Assembly (NCBI RefSeq): GCF_900112265.1
Contig: NZ_FOLO01000042.1
Span: 1 to 49,864 of the forward strand
DNA: 49,864 bases
Direction of reading: 5' to 3'
Source: Pseudoalteromonas denitrificans DSM 6059
GTDB lineage: Bacteria > Pseudomonadota > Gammaproteobacteria > Enterobacterales > Alteromonadaceae
Shown here: positions 16,340 to 22,932 of the stretch, one piece after another
How the letters are laid out: every line of letters starts with the position of its first letter
Numbering within the stretch: position 1 is the first letter of the stretch
Translations under genes and position numbers: made by a program
The notes under the pieces: model-generated
Seen by the model: only the letters and a program-made list of their open reading frames with translations
Databases searched by the model: none
Told to the model about the DNA's origin: nothing

Positions 16340-16666
16340 CTGAATGAATAAGTCCATAGAGATTAAAGTTCAGAAAAGTAATAAACCTGAATAAAGATTC
16401 CAATAAGAGATGAAAGTTCAGAAGAGTAAAAACTGAATAAAGATTCCAATAAGAGATGAAAGTTCGGTAAAGTAAAAACTGAATCAATAAATCCATTAAG
16501 AGATTAAAGTTCAGAAGAGTAAAACCTGAATAAAGATTCCATTAAGAGATGAAAGTTCAGAGAGAAAGAAAATAACTGAATAAAGATTCCAATAAGAGAT
16601 GAAAGTTCGGTAAAGTAAAAACTGAATCAATAAATCCATTAAGAGATTAAAGTTCAGACTAAGGAC
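16340..16666 (+). repeat. Seven imperfect 46-50-nt tandem repeats in A-A-B order
   Basis: Units begin with CTGAAT at 16340, 16387, 16433, 16479, 16526, 16576 and 16622, with lengths 47, 46, 46, 47, 50, 46 and about 45. Type A reads CTGAATAAAGATTCC then AATAAGAGATGAAAGTTC (units 2, 3, 5, 6). Type B reads CTGAATCAATAAATCC then ATTAAGAGATTAAAGTTC (units 1, degenerate; 4; 7). The order B-A-A-B-A-A-B shows a 139-143-nt higher-order repeat. Unit pairs 3-4 and 6-7 are nearly identical, pointing to a recent duplication. Each unit has CTGAA and, in most, TTCAG about 30 nt later, which could pair. There are no unique spacers between units. Confidence 0.9.
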
Positions 16667-16830
16667 TAAAAATAATAGCGTCAGGATGGCCGATAAAAAT
16701 AATAATAAGAAATTCATGGAAGTTTAATAATAAAAACAATATGGAAAGTAAATAAAAATAATAAGACTGAAGATTTATATCTAAAGGTCGAAGGGAGAAG
16801 TGTCCAGGTTGAACAGACACTCTAATTGAC

Positions 16831-16858
16831 AGGCAGTAGAGCAATCTACTGCCTTTTT
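16831..16858 (+). terminator. Terminator of the Csr-like RNA
   Basis: GGCAGTAGA and TCTACTGCC form a 9-bp stem with a GCAA tetraloop followed by five Ts. It is on the plus strand and well upstream of yihI. Confidence 0.88.
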
Positions 16859-17019
16859 ATTTATCTAATTAAAATGAATATTCGCCATCAATCCTTTGAA
16901 TTTTGACAAAAGATTATCATCTTTTCCTGCCATTTTATTTCTCTAATGCGATTTTGCTGAAAAAGCCTGCGATTTAAGATAAAATACGTTTAATTCAGAT
17001 TAGATTGATCGATAGAGAA

Positions 17020-17607
17020 ATGAGTAGAGAGAAAAAATCACGTAAAGGACCAAGTCAAAGCACTGGTAAAATGCGTTTAAGTAAAGAAAAGTTGCAAGAA
17101 GAAAGAGCGCTTAAGAATCATCGTCCTAAAAAGTTAAAAGGTAATAAGCCTGGTACTCGTAATGCGATTGATGAAAACGTTGGTAACAGTAATATAAATC
17201 AGAATGTTAAAAAACCAAAAGGCATGGGAAGTAAAAAACCTATCGATTTAACTCCAGGAAATAAACCAAAGGTTACAACTAAACCTGAGCCAGTAATGAA
17301 TCGTGATTTAAAACCTGCTGCCGAGCTTAAAAAAGCACCTATTGTATCTTTATCTCCAGAACAAGAATTAGAACAGTTAGAAAATGATCAGAGATTATTA
17401 GATTTAATCGACCGTCATGAATCAGGTGAGTTATTAACAGGCAAAGATGCTAAATACTTTAATGTAAAAGTAGAACGCCATCAGGCTTTATGTGAGTTGC
17501 TTGGTTTAGATGATGATGAAGATGAGTTTGATGCACCAGAAGAAAGTAAGATAGATCAGTATTTATCAAATGATTTAGCCAATGAATGGATGGATGAGGA
17601 GGAATAG
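17020..17607 (+). CDS. yihI: Der GTPase-activating protein YihI
   Basis: YihI stimulates the GTPase of Der (EngA), a 50S ribosome assembly factor. The protein has the family layout. It starts with a highly basic N-terminal half (MSREKKSRKGPSQSTGKMRLSKEKLQEERALKNHRPKKLKG). A conserved helical core of about residues 100-165 follows (LSPEQELEQLENDQRLLDLIDRHESGELLTGKDAKYFNVKVERH). The tail is acidic (GLDDDEDEFDAPEES). ATG 17020 gives 195 residues; an in-frame TTG at 17005 is less likely. Its stop overlaps the start of the next gene. EngB, YihI and cytochrome c4 are conserved neighbours in vibrios and alteromonads. Confidence 0.92.
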   Translation: MSREKKSRKGPSQSTGKMRLSKEKLQEERALKNHRPKKLKGNKPGTRNAIDENVGNSNINQNVKKPKGMGSKKPIDLTPGNKPKVTTKPEPVMNRDLKPAAELKKAPIVSLSPEQELEQLENDQRLLDLIDRHESGELLTGKDAKYFNVKVERHQALCELLGLDDDEDEFDAPEESKIDQYLSNDLANEWMDEEE

Positions 17608-18107
17608 TGAGCACTTTTTGGTTAATTGCTTTTATTTTTGGTGCATTATTTATTGCTGGCTTGGCATTTTATGCTGGCACTTTACTTAGGCAAGTGAAGC
17701 AGCAAAAAGATCAAATTCTTGCGCATAATACCAAACGACAGATACAACAAGAACAAAAGAATACCAAGCTTGCTGATAGCATTAACTTAATTGCTAAAGC
17801 GATGAAAGAAAAGCAATGTGAGTACTCAGAAGGTTGTTTAAGAGTATGGGTATTACTGTCTCAATATGTTTTTGAAAGTGAAAATAATATTGAATTAGAG
17901 TACCCAGGTATTTTGAAGATGTATGATGTGGTAAAAGAAATGCCTACACATGCTGCTCGTAAAAAATATTCTAAAAAAGAAATCTATAAAATGGATTCTG
18001 CGCGCTGGAAAGCAGAAAAAGATCTCGAAGATGAAATTCAGAAAGATCTTGATAAAATAGTCTTGCAATTTAAGGCAGATCCAAACGCTAAAACGATTAC
18101 TTTATAA
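17607..18107 (+). CDS. DUF2489 family membrane-anchored protein
   Basis: This 166-residue protein starts with GTG that overlaps the yihI stop by one base (TAGTG), so it is translationally coupled. Residues 1-22 (STFWLIAFIFGALFIAGLAFYAGTLL) form a transmembrane anchor, followed by a charged coiled-coil stretch (RQVKQQKDQILAHNTKRQIQQEQKN). The soluble domain contains CEYSEGCLRVWVLLSQ and the MYDVVKEMPTHAARKKYSKKEI block, the DUF2489 pattern found between yihI and hemN in related bacteria. Its function is unknown. It ends at a terminator. Confidence 0.85.
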   Translation: MSTFWLIAFIFGALFIAGLAFYAGTLLRQVKQQKDQILAHNTKRQIQQEQKNTKLADSINLIAKAMKEKQCEYSEGCLRVWVLLSQYVFESENNIELEYPGILKMYDVVKEMPTHAARKKYSKKEIYKMDSARWKAEKDLEDEIQKDLDKIVLQFKADPNAKTITL

Positions 18108-18116
18108 ATCGTTCAG

Positions 18117-18144
18117 AACCCTAGATATCTTCTGGGGTTTTTTT
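18117..18144 (+). terminator. Terminator after the yihI-DUF2489 pair
   Basis: AACCCTAGA pairs with TCTGGGGTT (9 bp including one U-G pair), followed by a run of seven Ts. Confidence 0.85.
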
Positions 18145-18162
18145 ATTTTACTCCTGTGTCAT

Positions 18163-18176
18163 TTGTTCCAGATCAA
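18163..18176 (+). promoter_or_regulatory. FNR-type box upstream of hemN
   Basis: TTGTT-CCAG-ATCAA matches the FNR consensus TTGAT-N4-ATCAA at 9 of 10 positions. Its centre (18169.5) is 41.5 bases before the start site predicted from the -10 element at 18199-18204, the canonical class II activator position. Anaerobic activation of hemN by FNR/Anr is known in other gammaproteobacteria. Confidence 0.75.
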
Positions 18177-18198
18177 ACCGTCTCTCACATCTTCAAAG

Positions 18199-18204
18199 TA
18201 TACT
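18199..18204 (+). promoter_or_regulatory. -10 element of the hemN promoter
   Basis: TATACT is a five-of-six match to the -10 consensus, with a start site expected near 18211 and a leader of about 25 nt before GTG 18236. No good -35 hexamer is seen, as expected for an activator-dependent promoter. Confidence 0.6.
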
Positions 18205-18235
18205 CTTACGACAATCTAATTAAGAGATCTGCGTC

Positions 18236-19606
18236 GTGAAAAACTTAATTGAATGGGATGATTCCCTCATAAAAAAATATAATATCTCAGGCCCGAGATA
18301 TACATCATATCCAACAGCATTGTCATTTGAAGAAGGTTATACAGAATCTGAAGTCGTCAAAGCTGTTAAGACAACTGATAATAATAAATTGTCTCTTTAT
18401 ATCCATATTCCATTTTGTAAGCAGCTTTGTTACTACTGTGGCTGTAATAAGATAATTACACGTCATCAGCATAAAGCAGATCTCTACCTTGATTATTTAG
18501 AAAAAGAAGCGGCATCTCAGTCACAGTTATATCAATCATATACTGTGGAACAAATGCATTTAGGTGGTGGTACACCGACGTTTTTAACTGTTGAACAAAT
18601 GACACGTTTGATCGCTATCTTAGAGAAAAACTTTAATTTTGAGTCAAATGCAGAAAAAGGCATTGAAATAGATCCAAGATCATTAGCTGATGGCATGTTA
18701 AAGCAACTCAGAAATTTAGGTTTTAACCGTGTGTCATTTGGTATTCAAGATTTTGATGATGAAGTACAAAAAGCGGTTAATCGTGAGCAGTGCGCTGATA
18801 ACGTTGCTGACTTAGTCATTGAAGCTAGAGAATTAGGTTTTAAATCCGTTAATACAGATATGATTTATGGCTTGCCATTGCAAACGGAAGAAAGCTTTGC
18901 AAAAACAATAGATCGTTTAATTGCTTTATCCCCTGATCGTGTTTCAGTTTTTAACTATGCACATATTCCAGACTTATTTTCAGCGCAACGTAAGATCAAA
19001 GATGATCAATTACCAACAGCAGTACAAAAACTGCAAATGTTTAAAAATACTATCAAGCAAATGAATGATGCGGGATATATTTTAATCGGTATGGATCACT
19101 TTGCTAAAAAAGATGATTCACTAGCTATCGCGCAACAAAAAGGCATATTACATCGTAACTTTCAGGGGTATACAACTCATGGAGACTGTGATTTATTAGG
19201 CTTAGGTGTGTCTAGTATCTCTCAAGTTGGCCGCAGTATCTTTCAGAATCCGAAAGATGTGAAAGAATACTATAAAGCGGTAGATTTAGGGTCTGTTCCT
19301 GTATGTAAAGGCTTAACTTTAACGCAAGATGATGTGATTAGAGCAGCGGTAATACGACAGCTCATATGTCATTTTGAGCTTGATATGAATGCGGTGAGTA
19401 AACAGTTTAATATAGATTTTAAAATTTATTTTCAGGAGTCATTAACATCCTTGAAGGGTCTAGTTGATGATAAAATGTTAGAGGTTAACTTTAATCATAT
19501 TAAGGTCACTGCTAAAGGTTTATTGTTTATTCGCATTATTTGTATGAGTTTTGATGCACATTTACAAAGCCAAGCTAAATTGCAGCGATTTTCTCGTGTA
19601 ATATGA
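18236..19606 (+). CDS. hemN: Oxygen-independent coproporphyrinogen III oxidase HemN
   Basis: This radical-SAM enzyme converts coproporphyrinogen III to protoporphyrinogen IX without oxygen. The [4Fe-4S] ligands are C61, C65 and C68 in PFCKQLCYYCGCNKI. The HLGGGTPTFL and ISFGIQDFD-type motifs (VSFGIQDFDDEVQKAVNR) and the C-terminal HemN domain (FQGYTTHGDCDLLGLG) are present. The length of 456 residues nearly equals E. coli HemN (457), and the N-terminal YNISGPRYTSYPTA is a true-HemN hallmark that separates it from HemW. The start codon is GTG, with TAAGAGAT upstream. It is monocistronic, with an FNR box in its promoter. Confidence 0.96.
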   Translation: MKNLIEWDDSLIKKYNISGPRYTSYPTALSFEEGYTESEVVKAVKTTDNNKLSLYIHIPFCKQLCYYCGCNKIITRHQHKADLYLDYLEKEAASQSQLYQSYTVEQMHLGGGTPTFLTVEQMTRLIAILEKNFNFESNAEKGIEIDPRSLADGMLKQLRNLGFNRVSFGIQDFDDEVQKAVNREQCADNVADLVIEARELGFKSVNTDMIYGLPLQTEESFAKTIDRLIALSPDRVSVFNYAHIPDLFSAQRKIKDDQLPTAVQKLQMFKNTIKQMNDAGYILIGMDHFAKKDDSLAIAQQKGILHRNFQGYTTHGDCDLLGLGVSSISQVGRSIFQNPKDVKEYYKAVDLGSVPVCKGLTLTQDDVIRAAVIRQLICHFELDMNAVSKQFNIDFKIYFQESLTSLKGLVDDKMLEVNFNHIKVTAKGLLFIRIICMSFDAHLQSQAKLQRFSRVI

Positions 19607-19635
19607 TTTTTGAGGCTTAGTTGCCACAAATTAAC

Positions 19636-19674
19636 ACTGCTTTAAAGTGAAAAATAGCACTTTGAAGCAGTTTT
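19636..19674. terminator. Hairpin terminator between hemN and the DUF1285 gene
   Basis: ACTGCTTTAAAGTG pairs with CACTTTGAAGCAGT (14 bp, one U-G pair), followed by TTTT on the plus strand. The two flanking genes converge here. Confidence 0.8.
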
Positions 19675-19691
19675 GATATGTAGACGGTTTT

Positions 19692-20222
19692 TTAACCTAG
19701 CTGAAATTTTTCCCCCGCTGAATAAATAAAAAATTTACTATTAATTTCTTGTGCAAATTCAGCCCATTGATAATATACATTTCGGCTAATTTTAGCGGTT
19801 AAACCAAAATTTAATGTTAAATAGGGTCGTTTTATATCTTTTGTTTTTGCCAGTGGATCACACTTTAAAACTAATGGATGATTTTTACCTAATAGATGTT
19901 TACGGCCTAAGTTGTCTATACAACATAAAATATTATCTTTTTCGCTTTCTTGCCAATTCCAATCCGTAATTACAAAAGGTGCATCCTCTACTTCAATTTT
20001 TACTTTTTCGATAGGCGTTTTTAAATAATAAGCTCCTGACTCAAAAATCAAAACACGGGAAAATAACCTGACCATAGTAGTTCTATTTATTGGACTATTC
20101 ATATAATGCCAAGATCCATCTTTTTTAATTTCAATTGGCATATCACCGCAAAAATCAGGGTCCCAGCTATCTAGAGGTGGTATAGCATCTTCTAATAATT
20201 GGCTAAGCTGATCCAAATTCAT
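19692..20222 (-). CDS. DUF1285 family protein
   Basis: This 176-residue cytoplasmic protein matches the DUF1285 family. Recognisable blocks are PPLDSWDPDFCGDMPIEI near the N-terminus, then GSWHYMNSPINRTTMVRLFSRVL, YYLKTPIEKVKIEVEDAPFV and RPYLTLNFGLTAKISRNVYYQW. Family structures show a small beta-rich domain repeated twice; the biological role is not established. It follows the yceI-type gene on the minus strand with a gap of only 3 nt, so the two are probably co-transcribed. Confidence 0.85.
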   Translation of the reverse strand: MNLDQLSQLLEDAIPPLDSWDPDFCGDMPIEIKKDGSWHYMNSPINRTTMVRLFSRVLIFESGAYYLKTPIEKVKIEVEDAPFVITDWNWQESEKDNILCCIDNLGRKHLLGKNHPLVLKCDPLAKTKDIKRPYLTLNFGLTAKISRNVYYQWAEFAQEINSKFFIYSAGEKFQLG

Positions 20223-20225
20223 AAA

Positions 20226-20807
20226 CTATTGAGTGATCTTTTTAAGTGTTAATACAAAAGAAACGGGCACAGAGTGTGTGATTGATGGCAGTTTTGCTAA
20301 CTCTTGAAGTTTATCTATACCAGAAGTTAAATTGAAATCACTAGGTTTAATGATTACAGGCATAAAAGAAGAAACACTTATATCACCATTCGCGAGTTGT
20401 GTTGCTAATACTTCGAGTTTTATTAATTTATTTATTCCATTTAATGCTAAATCAGCTTGAGTTTTAATTATATGGCTTTGGCCTTTTTTTAAATTTTTGA
20501 GTTGGCTTGATAAATCTGCTGTTAAATCTAATGTGGGGAAGACTTCTGTGTTAAATAAAAACTTTTGCATTCGTTCGTTACGAATAGGGATCAAAGTTTC
20601 GACACTACCAAGGTTAATCGTTAATTTGAATTGGCCTAAATCATCAATTTTTCCTGTGAGTTTTTTAAAATAATGACCCTCACCGAGTGTGTTTTTTTTA
20701 ACAGATACAAAATTTACTCGAGATAAATTGTTATCTAATTGCCAGTTTGCAAAAGTATTTGCACTAGAGAAACAAAGCACTGCTGCAATAAGAGAATGTT
20801 TAAGCAT
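20226..20807 (-). CDS. YceI family periplasmic protein
   Basis: This 193-residue exported protein has a signal peptide (MLKHSLIAAVLCFSSANTFA), then a lipocalin-like YceI domain. The domain starts NWQLDNNLSRVNFVSVKKN and continues with KLTGKIDDLGQFKLTINLGSVETLIPIRNERMQKFLFNTEVFPTL. YceI proteins bind polyisoprenoids or amphiphilic ligands in the periplasm; the ligand here is unknown. It is the first gene of a two-gene minus-strand unit with the DUF1285 gene, and is divergent from mraZ. Confidence 0.92.
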   Translation of the reverse strand: MLKHSLIAAVLCFSSANTFANWQLDNNLSRVNFVSVKKNTLGEGHYFKKLTGKIDDLGQFKLTINLGSVETLIPIRNERMQKFLFNTEVFPTLDLTADLSSQLKNLKKGQSHIIKTQADLALNGINKLIKLEVLATQLANGDISVSSFMPVIIKPSDFNLTSGIDKLQELAKLPSITHSVPVSFVLTLKKITQ

Positions 20808-20819
20808 GACATACCTATA

Positions 20820-21048
20820 ATTAAAAATGATTAAATCTAGCCGTAAGTATAGCCAATTTTATTCAAGTGAAAATACCCTTAAAAAAACAAAATTAATAAA
20901 ATTATGTATATAAAATCAGCATTGAATGAATTTTTATTATTTTATGCTTTGTTTTTTCGACTTTGCGAGATTTCCCCCTTAAATTCAATTGCTTTGTTTT
21001 AAGCCTTATTTTTTATGGGCTAGCGGGAATATTTAACTAGTAAGTTTG
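20820..21048. other. AT-rich spacer between yceI and the dcw promoter
   Basis: About 230 bases with no recognised gene. It should contain the minus-strand yceI promoter and, at its right end, the upstream part of the mraZ promoter. A-runs near 20880-20900 may act as an upstream promoter element. I see no other structure. Confidence 0.4.
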
Positions 21049-21049
21049 C

Positions 21050-21079
21050 TTGACAAAAGTGCTTGTCAAGTCCTAAAAT
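21050..21079 (+). promoter_or_regulatory. mraZ (dcw cluster) promoter
   Basis: TTGACA at 21050-21055, an 18-bp spacer and TAAAAT at 21074-21079 make a strong sigma70 promoter with a start near 21086. An inverted repeat CTTGACA-N8-TGTCAAG (21049-21070) overlaps the -35 element and spacer. Confidence 0.8.
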
Positions 21080-21087
21080 CTTCATTC

Positions 21088-21122
21088 GTGGTAAATTGTG
21101 GGTAAAAGTGGTTTTTTAGGGT
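21088..21122 (+). promoter_or_regulatory. MraZ operator: four direct repeats with 10-bp period
   Basis: GTGG at 21088, GTGGG at 21098, GTGG at 21108 and AGGGTG at 21118 are spaced exactly 10 bp apart just downstream of the predicted start site. This is the arrangement known for MraZ boxes (TGGG-type repeats), to which MraZ binds to repress its own operon. Confidence 0.8.
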
Positions 21123-21149
21123 GAAACACTAAGAAAAAAGGTTTGATTT

Positions 21150-21608
21150 ATGTTCCGTGGGGCACATTCTGTCAGTTTAGATAGCAAGGGGCGCTTGGCA
21201 ATTCCAACCAAGTACCGTGCTTTGCTGCATGCTGATAATGATGGTCAAATGGTATGTACAGTAGACCTACAGCAAAGGTGTTTATTGCTTTATTCGTTAT
21301 CTGAATGGCAAGTAATAGAGGCGCGTTTATTGAAACTTTCAAATATGAACTTGAATGAGCGTCGGGTTCAAAGAGTTTTACTTGGTAATGCAATGGATTG
21401 TCAGATAGATAAAAACGGTCGTATTTTGTTGTCATCACCTTTAAGAGAACACGCAGGATTAAGTAAAAAAATCATGCTTGTTGGCCAACTGAATAAATTT
21501 GAGTTGTGGGATGAGCAAGTTTGGCATGACCAAATGAAACAAGACATAGAACAAGAACAGATGGGAGATTTTGAACTCTCAGATGGTTTAAAAGATTTTT
21601 CTTTTTAA
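21150..21608 (+). CDS. mraZ: Transcriptional regulator MraZ
   Basis: The 152-residue protein has two SpoVT/AbrB-like swapped-hairpin domains. MFRGAHSVSLDSKGRLAIPTKYR is the first DxxGR motif, and DCQIDKNGRILLSSPLREHAGL is the second at about residues 88-110. MraZ binds direct repeats in its own promoter and represses the division and cell-wall cluster. AAAAAAGG precedes the ATG. It is the first gene of the dcw cluster, 14 nt before the first possible rsmH start. Confidence 0.96.
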   Translation: MFRGAHSVSLDSKGRLAIPTKYRALLHADNDGQMVCTVDLQQRCLLLYSLSEWQVIEARLLKLSNMNLNERRVQRVLLGNAMDCQIDKNGRILLSSPLREHAGLSKKIMLVGQLNKFELWDEQVWHDQMKQDIEQEQMGDFELSDGLKDFSF

Positions 21609-21646
21609 CTGATAAATAAAAAGTGCTTATAGGAACTAATAAAAAC

Positions 21647-22591
21647 GTGGAAAAAACGACAGAAAAAAAAGAGCATATATCAGTTTTGCTTGAAGAAACA
21701 ATTGAAGCATTAGCAATTAAACCTGATGGAATTTATATTGATGGTACGTTTGGCCGTGGCGGCCATTCAGGTCAAATATTAAAAAGTTTAGGCGAAAAAG
21801 GCTGCTTACAAGCGATTGACCGCGATCCTCAAGCAATAGCTTCAGCATTACAGTATAAAGATGATAAACGTTTTTCTATCGCACATAATACATTTTCAGA
21901 AATTAAACTGGTGGCTGAACAAGCTGGTTTATTAGGTAAAGTTGACGGAATATTATTAGATATAGGTGTATCTTCCCCTCAGTTAGATGATGCTGAGCGC
22001 GGTTTTAGTTTCATGAAAGATGGGCCATTAGATATGCGAATGGACCCAACTAAAGGGCGAAGTGCTGCACAGTGGTTAGCGGAAGCTGAATTAGAAGATA
22101 TTGTTTTTGTGATTAAAAAATATGGTGAAGAAAAGTTTGGTCGCCGTATTGCGCATAAAATTTTAGAAACTCGGGATGAAACTCCTATTACAAGCACGGC
22201 ACAATTAGCGAAATTAATAGATGAAGCTGTACCTGTAAAAGATAAGCATAAACATCCTGCAACACGTACCTTTCAAGCGATCCGAATTTATATAAATAGT
22301 GAATTAGAAGAAATTGAAACTGCATTAAATGAATCACTGGATGTATTGAAACCAGGTGGTCGTTTAGTGGTTATTTCGTTTCATTCTTTGGAAGACCGTA
22401 TCGTTAAACAATTTATTAAGAGGCAAAGTAAGGGAAAATCTTTACCTAGAGGTTTACCTCTGACGGATGCTCAGCTTAAACAAGATTTAACGTTAAAAGC
22501 AGTTGGTAAAGCAATAAAACCGAGCGAAATGGAGCTCGTACTTAATAGCAGGGCAAGAAGTTCAGTACTTAGGGTTGCTCAAAAATTGTAA
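21647..22591 (+). CDS. rsmH: 16S rRNA (cytosine-1402-N4)-methyltransferase RsmH
   Basis: RsmH (MraW) methylates N4 of C1402 in the ribosomal decoding centre. The SAM site is IYIDGTFGRGGHSGQIL, followed by AIDRDPQA, GILLDIGVSSPQLDDAERGFSF and GPLDMRMDP, all hallmarks of the family. The C-terminal part contains GGRLVVISFHSLEDRIVKQF. Two in-frame GTGs occur; I prefer 21647 because TAGGAAC lies about 11 nt upstream and the resulting 314 residues match the usual length (313). The alternative is 21623. The stop overlaps the ftsL start (TAATG). Confidence 0.95.
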   Translation: MEKTTEKKEHISVLLEETIEALAIKPDGIYIDGTFGRGGHSGQILKSLGEKGCLQAIDRDPQAIASALQYKDDKRFSIAHNTFSEIKLVAEQAGLLGKVDGILLDIGVSSPQLDDAERGFSFMKDGPLDMRMDPTKGRSAAQWLAEAELEDIVFVIKKYGEEKFGRRIAHKILETRDETPITSTAQLAKLIDEAVPVKDKHKHPATRTFQAIRIYINSELEEIETALNESLDVLKPGGRLVVISFHSLEDRIVKQFIKRQSKGKSLPRGLPLTDAQLKQDLTLKAVGKAIKPSEMELVLNSRARSSVLRVAQKL

Positions 22592-22932
22592 TGGATATCA
22601 AAAGTAGTGTTATAAAAAAAAACACTAGGCAACCCAATCTTTTTGCTGAAATATTTAAAGGGTTTTTTAAAGAGAAAATAGTTTTTTTACTGCTTTTTCT
22701 TATATTTATCACTGCACTGGCTGTTGTGCAGGTAACCCATGCTTCAAGACAGGAACTGATCTTACAAGATCAACTTTTACAACAAAGGGATGATTTGGAT
22801 TTGCAATGGCGATATTTACTCGTTGAGCAGGAGTTTTATGCTCAGCATGTACGTATCGAAGAGATAGCTAAAACTAAATTGCAAATGAAACGACCACAAA
22901 GCAAAGATGAACAGGTAGTGATTTTGCCATGA
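22591..22932 (+). CDS. ftsL: Cell division protein FtsL
   Basis: This 113-residue bitopic membrane protein has a basic cytoplasmic N-terminus, one transmembrane helix at about residues 30-50 (IVFLLLFLIFITALAVVQV), and a periplasmic coiled coil (RQELILQDQLLQQRDDLDLQWRYLLVEQEFYAQ). It ends in KTKLQMKRPQSKDEQVVIL, the typical FtsL tail. FtsL joins FtsB and FtsQ and activates FtsWI at the septum. Size and position between rsmH and ftsI settle the identity. Both ends overlap the neighbouring genes. Confidence 0.94.
   Translation: MDIKSSVIKKNTRQPNLFAEIFKGFFKEKIVFLLLFLIFITALAVVQVTHASRQELILQDQLLQQRDDLDLQWRYLLVEQEFYAQHVRIEEIAKTKLQMKRPQSKDEQVVILP

Larger units (their letters stand above)
16258..16858 (+). 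ncRNA. Candidate CsrB/CsrC-family CsrA-sequestering RNA with internal repeat array
   Basis: No credible protein frame exists here, yet the stretch ends in a strong terminator and is preceded by a GacA/UvrY-type box. Eight GGA triplets lie outside the repeat block (at 16284, 16300, 16333, 16663, 16684, 16718, 16743 and 16794). Six are in ANGGA context and one reads CAGGATGG, the classic CsrB loop motif. A hairpin AGTGTC/GACACT (16799-16821) follows. In E. coli, csrC lies between yihA(engB) and yihI; here the stretch lies between the engB/cytochrome c4 pair and yihI. The terminator core GGC...AGAGCAATCT...GCC resembles that of E. coli csrC as I remember it. CsrA-binding RNAs of this type titrate the post-transcriptional regulator CsrA. 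The length (about 600 nt) exceeds typical family members because of seven tandem repeats. The 5' end is uncertain. Confidence 0.6.

Noticed and set aside
16340..16666. CRISPR array
   Set aside because: The repeats are adjacent 46-50-nt units with no unique spacers between them and no cas genes nearby.
16134..16844. Minus-strand open frames of 60-120 codons across the repeat region, with recurring SLFRFITF/NFNL-type peptides
   Set aside because: They arise from translating the tandem repeats in an AT-rich strand. They have no ribosome binding sites, low complexity and no resemblance to proteins, and the terminator shows that transcription runs on the plus strand.
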